A DNA stretch of 64,000 nucleotides, from assembly GCA_038147195.1 (NCBI GenBank), contig JAYQTB010000004.1, positions 1,550,001 through 1,614,000 of the forward strand, in the 5' to 3' direction. A program made the position numbers and the translations under genes. The notes under the pieces were generated by a model. That model was not told where the DNA came from. It ran no database searches and saw only the letters and a list, made by a program, of their open reading frames with translations. Origin of the DNA: Eutrophocola salsuginis. GTDB lineage: Bacteria; Pseudomonadota; Gammaproteobacteria; Pseudomonadales; Pseudohongiellaceae. This document shows, piece by piece, positions 9,725 to 17,194 of this stretch (position 1 is the stretch's first letter; every line of letters begins with the position of its first letter).

Positions 9725-10046
9725 CTTGCACTACCACCACGTTCTCCGTCGCCGGGATTATCATGCCCAGCTCAGCTATGGCCAGATTTTCGATACGACC
9801 CTGTGAAACCAGGCTGCTCTGCTCAAGCAGCAACTGGCCCCATTGCACCTGCAGGTCATTTCTTTCTTGTTCCAGTTGTTGCAAGTCGTTCAAAAGGTGC
9901 CGGCTTTTATGGGTTGACCAGATCACCCCGATCGCCGACCCGGCTGTCACACTGAGCAATGCCACCAGAGTGCACCACGATGCTGCGCTGATGACGACTT
10001 GCCTGCTTTCCCTACCGCCCTTCTGTGTTTTTCTGCCAGCTGCCAT
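9717..10046 (-). CDS. ftsL: Cell division protein FtsL
   Basis: Small bitopic divisome protein of the FtsQLB complex. It has a basic cytoplasmic head (MAAGRKTQKGGRESR), one membrane segment at about residues 20-42, and a periplasmic heptad-rich coiled coil containing LNDLQQLEQERNDLQVQW. The length of 109 aa and the position between rsmH and ftsI identify it, since the primary sequence is poorly conserved in this family. Confidence 0.93.
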   Translation of the reverse strand: MAAGRKTQKGGRESRQVVISAASWCTLVALLSVTAGSAIGVIWSTHKSRHLLNDLQQLEQERNDLQVQWGQLLLEQSSLVSQGRIENLAIAELGMIIPATENVVVVQGD

Positions 10047-10066
10047 GACAAGTATCAGCGCCTGGC

Positions 10067-10999
10067 TCAGGCTATTTTTTCCGCTACCCTAAGCACCGCA
10101 CTGCGTGCCCGGATATTGCCGGTCACTTCCGAGGCATCTGCCTTGACCTGCCTGCCGACCCGTTTCAACCGGGGATTCAGCTGCGCCTGGGTCACCGGCA
10201 TGTCGGGAGGAAAATCGTCACCCCGCTCTTCGCGGGCTATAAACTGTTTCACCAGCCTGTCTTCCAGGGAGTGGAAACTGATGACGACCATGCGGCCGCC
10301 TGCTTTAAGAATCTCCACAATGCCTGTCAGGGCTTTTTCCAGGTCACGCAATTCATCATTGATATGTATTCGTATGGCCTGGAAGACCCGGGTGGCCGGA
10401 TGCTTGTGCTTTTCCCAGGCAGGGTTGGCCTGTTTCACGATCTCGGCCAGCTGCAGGGTACGATTGATACGCGAATGCTTGCTTACTTCCGCGATCACCC
10501 TGGCTATGCGGCGCGAGAATTTTTCCTCGCCATATTCAAAAAACACGCGGGCCATCTCTTCCTCACCCGCCCCGGCCAGCCACTGCTCTGCAGTAAGCCC
10601 GACTTCAGTGTTCATGCGCATGTCCAGGGGGCCGTCCTTGGTGAAGCTGAACCCCCTTTCGGCATCATCCAGTTGCGGGGATGACACCCCAAGGTCCAGC
10701 AGTATGCCTGACACCTGTCCGGCGACACCGTGGGTGCCGGCCAGATCCGCTATGTCCGCAAAGCTGCTGTGTGCCACTATCAACCTCGGGTCTTGTTCTT
10801 GTAGCCTGCATGCCTCTTCTATGGCCTGCGGGTCCTTGTCCACGACTAGCAGCCTTCCCTGCCCGGACAAGTTGCTCAGTATCTTCCTGGCGTGACCACC
10901 CCTGCCAAACGTGCCGTCTATATAGAAACCGTCCCTGTCTGTTACCAGGGCATCGACTGCCTGCTCCAATAAAACCGACTGATGCTGGAAATCCGCCAC
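10067..10999 (-). CDS. rsmH: 16S rRNA m4C1402 methyltransferase RsmH
   Basis: S-adenosylmethionine-dependent enzyme that N4-methylates C1402 of 16S rRNA. RsmI, encoded further right in this window, adds the 2'-O-methyl group to the same nucleotide. The SAM site YIDGTFGRGGHARKIL is near residue 26. LLDLGVSSPQLDDAERGFSF and FHSLEDRLVKQF are family signatures. The start is a GTG at 10999, 9 bp after the mraZ stop. The length of 310 aa is normal. Confidence 0.97.
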   Translation of the reverse strand: MADFQHQSVLLEQAVDALVTDRDGFYIDGTFGRGGHARKILSNLSGQGRLLVVDKDPQAIEEACRLQEQDPRLIVAHSSFADIADLAGTHGVAGQVSGILLDLGVSSPQLDDAERGFSFTKDGPLDMRMNTEVGLTAEQWLAGAGEEEMARVFFEYGEEKFSRRIARVIAEVSKHSRINRTLQLAEIVKQANPAWEKHKHPATRVFQAIRIHINDELRDLEKALTGIVEILKAGGRMVVISFHSLEDRLVKQFIAREERGDDFPPDMPVTQAQLNPRLKRVGRQVKADASEVTGNIRARSAVLRVAEKIA

Positions 11000-11008
11000 G
11001 GCACCGGA

Positions 11009-11470
11009 CTACAGCGACAGCCCCTTGATCTCTTCCGGAATTTCTTCTTCGGCAGCTTCCTGGTTCAGCCAGCCTTCGCGCTTGGCGTTCCAGGCGTCTT
11101 CATCCCACAGTTCAAATTTTTTGCCCTGCCCGACAAGTACGGCTTTCTTTTCCAGCCCGACATAGGTGCGCAGTGTGGGGGGCACCAGGATGCGGCCGCT
11201 GCTGTCGAGTTCCACGTCGGTGGCATGGCCGATGAAAAGGCCTTTCAGGCGCTTGGCGGTGGCGGAAAAACTGGGCAAGGCTTCCACCTTGCGCTGGATT
11301 TCCTCATACTCGTTGAGCGGATAGATGACGAGGCATTCACCGTCGGTGGCCTCGATGGTGACAATCATCTTGCCCTGGCAATGCTCGTCAACAATCCCGC
11401 GATAACGCGAAGGAATGGCGATTCGCCCCTTAGCGTCGAGATTGATTGCGTTCAAGCCACGGAATAACAC
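11009..11470 (-). CDS. mraZ: Transcriptional regulator MraZ
   Basis: DNA-binding protein with two SpoVT/AbrB-like halves that represses its own dcw operon in E. coli. The N-terminus LFRGLNAINLDAKGRIAIP and the second-half ELDSSGRILVPPTLR are the conserved cores. The start is a GTG at 11470. The promoter and a run of phased GGG boxes lie 90-180 bp upstream. The length of 153 aa is typical. It is the first gene of the minus-strand dcw cluster. Confidence 0.96.
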   Translation of the reverse strand: MLFRGLNAINLDAKGRIAIPSRYRGIVDEHCQGKMIVTIEATDGECLVIYPLNEYEEIQRKVEALPSFSATAKRLKGLFIGHATDVELDSSGRILVPPTLRTYVGLEKKAVLVGQGKKFELWDEDAWNAKREGWLNQEAAEEEIPEEIKGLSL

Positions 11471-11557
11471 CGGTTGCGCCCTGTATGAATGAATTTATTG
11501 TTGGTTGTGCGTTGTTCCCGGCGAGATTGCAGAAGGGGATGGATTTTTGGGATGGGG

Positions 11558-11593
11558 CCCCGCTTTATGCCCGCTAACCCCATAATTACCCAC
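11558..11593 (-). promoter_or_regulatory. Probable MraZ operator: phased GGG boxes in the mraZ leader
   Basis: On the reverse strand four G-runs (GTGGG, ATGGGG, CGGGC, GCGGGG) are centred near 11590, 11579, 11571 and 11559, about one helical turn apart. MraZ of E. coli binds TGGGN direct repeats with a 5-bp gap, that is a 10-bp period, close to its promoter. The match in spacing and place is good, although only the first two boxes carry the full TGGG. Assignment by motif and position only. Confidence 0.6.
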
Positions 11594-11621
11594 ATTCTGC
11601 TACTTCATGCCACTTTTGCGC

Positions 11622-11650
11622 ACTATAGGCAGGGAGTTCCCACAAATCAA
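11622..11650 (-). promoter_or_regulatory. Sigma-70-type promoter of the dcw cluster (Pmra)
   Basis: Reverse strand shows a -35 box TTGATT (11645-11650), a 17-bp spacer and a -10 box TATAGT (11622-11627). Transcription would start near 11615, about 145 bp before the mraZ GTG, with the GGG boxes just downstream in the leader. The spacer itself contains another TGTGGGA. Confidence 0.65.
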
Positions 11651-12115
11651 GCACTTAATCAGCCTGTTTTGAGTAGAAAATGAGCCTAAATGCGCCGAAA
11701 ATCGCTGAAATCGACGAAAAATGAGTGCGATGGAAGCAGTAAAACTAAAGATTTACAATAAGCTGAAATACAAACTTAAAGTAATTTATTAAGTTTTGGA
11801 GACCTTGGTGAAATTTTTGATTTTTTTTCGGAAAATGTCCGTTTCCCGAGGTCTTGGCGGCTTTTTACATCCTTTGCCGGCCGTTGATCCGGGCCAGGAA
11901 GGCCCTGGAAGCGGTTTGGAACCTGAATATTGCCCTTTCTGGGCCGTCCGGAAAAGGAAAAATTGCCATTTCCCGGCTTTTTAATGCATAAAAAGCCAAA
12001 TTCAAGCTTTTCGAAACATGTCATGATAACCATGACCTGAAACTCTTCGAAGCCAACCGGGCCAGAAATAGCCTGACCGCAGGGCAAACAAGGTGAGGTT
12101 TGCCCCTGCGTTCAA
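11651..12115. other. Non-coding stretch between the dcw promoter and rnpB
   Basis: The half near 11.65-11.85 kb is A/T-rich with many homopolymer runs, unlike the GC-rich genes around it. Short open frames here (for example 11796-11984 plus and 11776-12087 minus) lack a ribosome-binding site, family resemblance and normal codon use. I see no gene. The right end holds a strong hairpin listed separately. Confidence 0.5.
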
Positions 12116-12141
12116 GGGAAATTGCTTGGAAGCACTTTCCC
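12079..12141 (-). other. Two tandem hairpins downstream of rnpB
   Basis: On the reverse strand, just beyond the RNase P RNA 3' end, two inverted repeats follow each other. The first is GGGAAA/TTTCCC with an inner TGCTT/AAGCA stem (12116-12141). The second is a 12-bp arm of GCAGGG...CAAAC type pairing with GTTTGCCCTGC around an 8-base loop (12079-12109). Neither is followed by a T-run. They may shape the 3' end of the rnpB precursor or act as weak terminators. Confidence 0.45.
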
Positions 12142-12149
12142 ATAATAAA

Positions 12150-12512
12150 TAGAGTCGGCCTGTAAGCCGGGTTCTGTCGTGGGCAACCATTCATCTAGGC
12201 ACGCTGTCACCAGCGTGCTCCAGCAGCCTACCCGAATCCAGTGCGAGCCACACCAGTGGATTCCTATTTGGCCTTGCTCCCAGCGGGGTTTACCTTGCCA
12301 TGGTGTGTTGCCACCCATGCGGTGCGCTCTTACCGCACCATTTCACCCTTACCACCCGACAGGTTAGTACCGGTGTGGCGGTATCTTTTCTGTTGCACTT
12401 TCCGTAGGCTCGCGCCCCCCAGGTGTTACCTGGCGCTGTGCTCTTTGGAGCCCGGACTTTCCTCCATGCCCTGCCCTTGCGGACAGCTCACAGCGATTGC
12501 CTGGCCGACTCA
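12150..12512 (-). ncRNA. rnpB: RNase P RNA, bacterial type A
   Basis: Catalytic RNA that trims the 5' leader of tRNA precursors. The reverse strand contains the hallmark GGAGGAAAGTCCGGGCTCC at 12447-12465 and ACAGAACCCGGCTTA at 12163-12177. The ends pair as GAGTCGGCC (5', near 12511) with GGCCGACTC (3', near 12152), forming helix P1. The GGGTGGCAAC and GGTAAACCCC segments between them also match the family. Length of about 360 nt is normal. Ends are placed from the P1 pairing. Position between mraZ and the rsmI side is as in pseudomonads. Confidence 0.96.
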
Positions 12513-12651
12513 TGGCGCCAGTGTAATGAAGGGGTGATTAAAAGACCATGAAAGATTGCCCGGGCGCTGGAGAATGCCCTGAACAATAGGATAATCTTCA
12601 GTAATCCTGGAAAGCACAGGCCCGTAAAAAAATAAGCAAGGAAACAATGCC

Positions 12652-13500
12652 ATGGCGGAGCGCGCAGATTCCGAATTCAGCTGGCAAGCTGTAATCAACG
12701 ACACGTTTACCGATTTCACACAGAAAACCATCGAATATTTTCCCCAGGTCCTGGCCACCATTGGTGTGCTCCTGATCGGCTGGCTGGCCGCGCATGCCCT
12801 CAGCCTGAGCACCCGCAAGCTGATCCTGGGCCTCGATGCCCTGTTCGGGCGAATAACCAGGATCGACAATATCAACCGGGAGCGGATCCAGACCTCCTAT
12901 TCGCTGATCATCAGCAAGGTCGTCTTCTGGATCGTAATCCTGTTTTCCCTTGCCGTAGGTGCCAATATTCTGGGATGGGAGTTGTTCACCGGCTGGCTGG
13001 ACAGGATTGTCAGTTACCTGCCTGGACTTGTCACCGGCCTGGCCATCATCCTCGGCGGTTTCCTGCTCAGCAACCTGGCCAAGTCCACGATCTACTCTGC
13101 AGCGGAACGCGCCCACATCACGCAAAGTGCCGGCATGGCGCGTTCGGTACAGATCGTCATTATTTTCAGTTCCATCATCATAGGCGTGGAACAGATCGGG
13201 CTGAACATCGATTTCCTCAGCAACATCATTGTCGCCTCCGTGGCAATCCTGCTGGCTGGTGCCGCGCTTGCGTTCAGCCTCGGTGCACGCACCATGGTGG
13301 CCAACATCATCGGCGCCCAGTATGCAGGTAAGTATTGCAAGATCGGGGACCGCATCCGGGTAGGGGAATTCGAAGGGGAGATCGTGGAAATGTCACAGGC
13401 ATTCATCGTCCTGGAAACGCATAATGGCCAGGCAACCATTCCCGCCAAGTACTTCCACGAACAGATCAGCATCATCAATGCAGGCAACAACCAGGCTTAA
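12652..13500 (+). CDS. MscS-like small-conductance mechanosensitive channel family protein
   Basis: Predicted inner-membrane channel of 282 aa. About five hydrophobic segments lie near residues 30-50, 82-105, 118-140, 163-180 and 190-215. They are followed by a short beta domain (KIGDRIRVGEFEGEIVEM, then VLETHNGQATIPAKYF) that resembles the MscS middle domain. The pore-lining helix region is Gly/Ala-rich (LLAGAALAFSLGARTMV). There is no large C-terminal cage domain. It is followed after 21 bp by an MgtE-domain gene and then mgtE, so the three probably form one transcript concerned with ion or osmotic balance. The specific substrate is not known. Confidence 0.85.
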   Translation: MAERADSEFSWQAVINDTFTDFTQKTIEYFPQVLATIGVLLIGWLAAHALSLSTRKLILGLDALFGRITRIDNINRERIQTSYSLIISKVVFWIVILFSLAVGANILGWELFTGWLDRIVSYLPGLVTGLAIILGGFLLSNLAKSTIYSAAERAHITQSAGMARSVQIVIIFSSIIIGVEQIGLNIDFLSNIIVASVAILLAGAALAFSLGARTMVANIIGAQYAGKYCKIGDRIRVGEFEGEIVEMSQAFIVLETHNGQATIPAKYFHEQISIINAGNNQA

Positions 13501-13521
13501 GGGCAGGTTTCGGGATATAGA

Positions 13522-14364
13522 ATGGAAACCCAGCAAGAAATCTCATTTGCCCTGAGGTTCATGACCGAACATCCGAAAGCGGCGGTCAGGGTGCTCGAAC
13601 AAACCGATCCCCTGGCCGTCTCCAGGTTGCTCGCCTCCATTCCGCCAGCCTATTCCTCATCCGTTCTGCGCTACATGATGCCGGAGCTCGCCAGCAGCCT
13701 GCTTCAAAGACTCGATATCGATGCCGCCGGCGCCATCATGTCCGATCTCGACATCACCATTGTTACCACCATCCTGCGCCTGGTTGCGCCGGACAAGCGC
13801 CGCCTGCTGCTGGACGAGTTGCCTGCAGCCCTGCGCAAGAACTGCGAGTTGCTGCTGTCCTTTCCCATCAACACCGTGGGCGCCTGGATGAATCCCTCGA
13901 TACTCAGCATCGCTGATGACCTGAAATGCAAGAATGTCCTGCGCAGCTTGAAGGCCAGGGAAGCCACCGGCGGCAGCGACATGATCTATATCGTTGACCG
14001 GGAAGGCACCTACGTGGGCAGGACACTGTTGCTGGATGTCCTGAAGGCTGGCGAAAATCAGCCGGTATCGGCCATTATGGATACGTCCTGCCCATCCCTG
14101 CCGGCACCGATGATCCTGGCCCAGGCCAGCGAACACCGGGCCTGGGAAATTGCCGATGATCTCCCTGTCACCAACCGCAGCAACAAGTTGCTGGGCATCC
14201 TGCATCACCACACCCTGCGCCAGGGGCTCAATCACCACAAGGCCAAGCGCCAACCGCACCAGGCCGGACACGATCCGGTGAGCAGCATATTTGAAGTCTA
14301 CGGGCAGTCACTGCTTGCCCTCTTGAATTCCGTCAGCGAAGCGGTGGAAAGCGACCGCAAATAA
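13522..14364 (+). CDS. Membrane-less MgtE-domain protein with His-rich tail
   Basis: 280 aa without any transmembrane segment. The first 120 residues are the helical MgtE N-domain repeat type (RVLEQTDPLAVSRLLASIP, then LQRLDIDAAGAIMSDLD). Residues about 120-215 resemble a CBS-like region (GAWMNPSILSIADDLKCK, then IYIVDREGTYVGR). The segment near residues 228-250 has seven histidines (LHHHTLRQGLNHHK and after), a possible metal site. In MgtE proteins these cytoplasmic domains sense Mg2+ and gate the pore; here they stand alone, directly before a full mgtE (15-bp gap). A regulatory partner of that transporter is an inference. Confidence 0.75.
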   Translation: METQQEISFALRFMTEHPKAAVRVLEQTDPLAVSRLLASIPPAYSSSVLRYMMPELASSLLQRLDIDAAGAIMSDLDITIVTTILRLVAPDKRRLLLDELPAALRKNCELLLSFPINTVGAWMNPSILSIADDLKCKNVLRSLKAREATGGSDMIYIVDREGTYVGRTLLLDVLKAGENQPVSAIMDTSCPSLPAPMILAQASEHRAWEIADDLPVTNRSNKLLGILHHHTLRQGLNHHKAKRQPHQAGHDPVSSIFEVYGQSLLALLNSVSEAVESDRK

Positions 14365-14379
14365 CCAGGAACTTTCCCC

Positions 14380-15705
14380 ATGGAAACTATCAAGTCCGAA
14401 ATTCTCGAACCGGTACAAAACCTCAACAAGGCTTTCCTTCTCGATTATCCGGATGATGCCGCCCGTTTCCTTGAGAAACTGGAACCCGAGGAAGTCGCTG
14501 AAATTCTTGGAGTGCAGCAACCTCACATAGTTGCGCGCGTCATGGACAGGATGTCACCCGGATCGGTCACATCCTTGTTGAAAAAGATAACCCGTACAAC
14601 GGCCGCCACTATCCTGACCAACATGGATACCAACATTTCCATTACGCAGCTGAACGCCATGACCCCGAGAGAGCGTGAATCCCTGTTCGCGGACATGGAC
14701 AAGCTCACGGCCAACGAATTCCGCGCCCTGCTCGATTACCCAGAAAATTCAGTGGGTCGCGCCATGAGCCCGGAGTTTTCAGCGTGCAGCAGGCACCTTA
14801 CCGTCGACGAGGCACTTGATCTCCTGCGACGGCAGGAAACCGGTAACATCAAGCACCTATTCCTACTCAATGACAACATGCAGCTCGACAGTTTTCTCGA
14901 CATCCACCAGCTGGTGCTCGCTGACGGCAATGTAAAACTGTCCACCCTGTCGAGAACCGTGGCTGCATTTGTGGACGTGATGGATTCGATGGAGGATGTT
15001 ATCGAGAAACTCAACAAGTACCAGGTGGCTGTCATGCCGGTAGTGGACGTCAATCACAAGATGGTGGGCATCATTCGCAGCCAGGGATTGATCGAGGCCC
15101 TAAGGGAAGACCTAGCCACCGACATGGCGACCATGGTGGGTGCGAGTCGTGACGAGAAGGCGCTGTCGTCGAGTTTCTTCGCAGTGAGAAAACGCCAGCC
15201 CTGGCTGCAGATCAACCTGCTGACGGCGTTTGCCGCCTCCGCAGTGGTCGGTCTGTTTGAAGACACTATCGCCCAATTCACCGCACTGGCGGTATTGCTG
15301 CCCATTGCCGCGGGACAGTCCGGCAACACCGGTGCCCAGTCACTCGCAGTGACCATGCGTGGCCTGACCGTGCGCGAGATCACCATGCGTCACTGGTTCC
15401 GGGTGATGATGAAGGAACTCGGGGCTGGTTTCATCAACGGCGCCGGAATTGCGATCACCTGTTCACTGGGCGTCTACCTGTGGAGCCGCAGTTTCGGTCT
15501 GGCGCTGGTGATGGTGCTGGCAATGATCATTTCCATGACGCTTGCCGGAACGGCCGGCGCCGTCATCCCCATTCTGCTGAAACGTTTTGGTCTCGACCCG
15601 GCGCAGTCGTCGTCGATTGTACTGACCACGGTGACCGACATTGCCGGCTTCATGTCTTTCCTGGGGATCGCAACGCTGTTGTCCAACATGCTGGTTGCGG
15701 GCTGA
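14380..15705 (+). CDS. mgtE: Magnesium transporter MgtE
   Basis: Mg2+ channel/transporter of 441 aa. It has the cytoplasmic N domain (LEKLEPEEVAEILGVQQ), a CBS-domain pair with the canonical YPENSVGRAMSPEF junction near residue 120-130, and five C-terminal membrane segments from about residue 280. The pore-region signature AAGQSGNTGAQSLAVTMRG is present, as is TTVTDIAGFMSFLGIATLL at the end. The gene is third in the run with the MscS-like and soluble MgtE-N genes. The stop lies directly against the converging rsmI stop (1-bp gap). A second MgtE is encoded at 60566-61924. Confidence 0.95.
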   Translation: METIKSEILEPVQNLNKAFLLDYPDDAARFLEKLEPEEVAEILGVQQPHIVARVMDRMSPGSVTSLLKKITRTTAATILTNMDTNISITQLNAMTPRERESLFADMDKLTANEFRALLDYPENSVGRAMSPEFSACSRHLTVDEALDLLRRQETGNIKHLFLLNDNMQLDSFLDIHQLVLADGNVKLSTLSRTVAAFVDVMDSMEDVIEKLNKYQVAVMPVVDVNHKMVGIIRSQGLIEALREDLATDMATMVGASRDEKALSSSFFAVRKRQPWLQINLLTAFAASAVVGLFEDTIAQFTALAVLLPIAAGQSGNTGAQSLAVTMRGLTVREITMRHWFRVMMKELGAGFINGAGIAITCSLGVYLWSRSFGLALVMVLAMIISMTLAGTAGAVIPILLKRFGLDPAQSSSIVLTTVTDIAGFMSFLGIATLLSNMLVAG

Positions 15706-15706
15706 T

Positions 15707-16558
15707 TCAGTCGGTATCTTTCCTCATGTCCAGTCCTGCCTTGTACAGCTGCTTTTTGTTCAGGCCCATGAACTTCGCCGCCAGCACCGAGGCTTGTTTC
15801 AACGGCAATTCTTCCAGTAACACATCCAGCAGGCGCAATGCTTCGGCATCTACTTCCGCTTGCTTCTCATGACCGGCTACCACGACGACGATTTCACCGC
15901 GGCTCTGGTTGGCATCCGCCCGGACCTGATCCAGTAACGCTTCAAGACTGCCCGTGAGAAAGGTTTCCCAGGTTTTGGTCAGTTCTCTCGCAACGACCGC
16001 CTGGCGTATTGGACCGAAGGCCTCCTGCATGTCAACCAGGCAGGCTTCAATACGATGCGGTGCCTCGAAATACACCTGCGTTCTTTGTTCGTCGGCCAGT
16101 TCCGTGAGGCGCCTGAGTCTGGCGCCGCTTTTAGCCGGCAGGAACCCTTCAAAGATAAAACGATCAGTGGGCAACCCACTGCATGCAAGCGCTGCCAGGA
16201 TGCTGCTGGCACCTGGCACCGGTACTACCTTGATCCCTGCACGACGTGCCTCACGTACGAGGATGAAACCCGGATCTGATATCAGCGGTGTGCCGGCATC
16301 ACTGACCAGGGCGATTGAATCACCCTGGCGCAGGCGTGACACGACTTTCTCCGCGGCGGCAGATTCATTATGTTCATGCAAGGCAAATAGGGGCGAGCTG
16401 ATACCCAGGTGTTGCAGGAGTCCCCGGCTTTGGCGGGTGTCTTCGGCGGCGATTGCGTCCACTTCGCCCAATACGGCAACGGCACGCCGGGAAATATCAT
16501 CCAGGTTGCCGATCGGCGTGGCGACGATATACAAACAACCGGGTTCAAACAGGTTCAT
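15707..16558 (-). CDS. rsmI: 16S rRNA 2'-O-ribose C1402 methyltransferase RsmI
   Basis: SAM-dependent tetrapyrrole-methylase-fold enzyme that 2'-O-methylates C1402 of 16S rRNA. Signatures: LYIVATPIGNLDDIS at the N-terminus, AAEDTRQSRGLLQHLGI, SDAGTPLISDPGF and VPGASSILAALACSGLP. I start at the ATG at 16558 (MNLFEPGCLYIV, 283 aa) because the longer frame begins inside the neighbouring redoxin gene and adds residues not seen in the family. It overlaps that gene's stop by 14 bp. RsmI usually lies divergent from lpoA, and here a redoxin gene sits between them. Confidence 0.95.
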   Translation of the reverse strand: MNLFEPGCLYIVATPIGNLDDISRRAVAVLGEVDAIAAEDTRQSRGLLQHLGISSPLFALHEHNESAAAEKVVSRLRQGDSIALVSDAGTPLISDPGFILVREARRAGIKVVPVPGASSILAALACSGLPTDRFIFEGFLPAKSGARLRRLTELADEQRTQVYFEAPHRIEACLVDMQEAFGPIRQAVVARELTKTWETFLTGSLEALLDQVRADANQSRGEIVVVVAGHEKQAEVDAEALRLLDVLLEELPLKQASVLAAKFMGLNKKQLYKAGLDMRKDTD

Positions 16559-17114
16559 TGCCCGGTTTCCACTTGATGTTGCAACCAACGCTTGGAGTCT
16601 GATCCGGCGAAATCTCGCCACCGGCAAGGGCGGTGTCCAGCGCCTTGCGCATGTCTTTTCCTGTCACTGGAATATCGTTGCCCGGCCTGCTGGCATCGAG
16701 CTGCCCACGATAGACCAGGTTACGCTCGCCGTCGAACAGGTAAAAATCCGGCGTACAGGCCGCGTCATAGGCATGAGCCACGGCCTGCGATTCATCCAGC
16801 AGGTAGGGAAAGTGGTAGCCCGCTTCATGCACTTCTCTTTGCATGTTCTCGATGCTGTCATCCGGGTAGACCTGCGCATCGTTGGAATTGATCGCGACAA
16901 AGCCAACACCCTTGGGCATGTAGTCATCCGCGAGTTTCGCCAACCCGGCACGGATGTGTTTGACGAACGGGCAGTGATTGCAGATGAAAGCCACCAATAG
17001 CAGCTTGTATTTGCCGAAATCCGCCAGCGAGACGGTGCGCCCCGACGTGTCCGGCAGGTGAAAATCAGGTGCCCGGGTACCCAGTGGAAGCATATTGGAG
17101 GGTGTCAGTGCCAT
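16545..17114 (-). CDS. Thioredoxin-like redoxin (AhpC/TSA-type) with CNHC motif
   Basis: 189-aa peroxiredoxin/TlpA-like protein. The start resembles the redoxin family (LGTRAPDFHLPDTSGRTVSL). A redox-active CxxC occurs in FICNHCPFVKHI near residue 46. The second half shows CTPDFYLFDGERNLVYRGQ, the cis-Pro loop and following strand. There is no signal peptide, so it is probably cytoplasmic. Substrate unknown. It is inserted between rsmI (14-bp overlap) and the divergent lpoA, whose start is 80 bp away. Confidence 0.85.
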   Translation of the reverse strand: MALTPSNMLPLGTRAPDFHLPDTSGRTVSLADFGKYKLLLVAFICNHCPFVKHIRAGLAKLADDYMPKGVGFVAINSNDAQVYPDDSIENMQREVHEAGYHFPYLLDESQAVAHAYDAACTPDFYLFDGERNLVYRGQLDASRPGNDIPVTGKDMRKALDTALAGGEISPDQTPSVGCNIKWKPGNEPV

Positions 17115-17194
17115 GTTTATTCCTGCGGATCGTGAAACAAAACCGTGCGAATGCTGCTATGCAGAGAGTGGAGTATACTATCCTGGTTAAGGCC

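Noticed and set aside
11776..12087. 103-codon minus frame and 62-codon plus frame (11796-11984) in the mraZ-rnpB gap
   Set aside because: No family resemblance, no good ribosome-binding site, odd composition; treated as non-coding.
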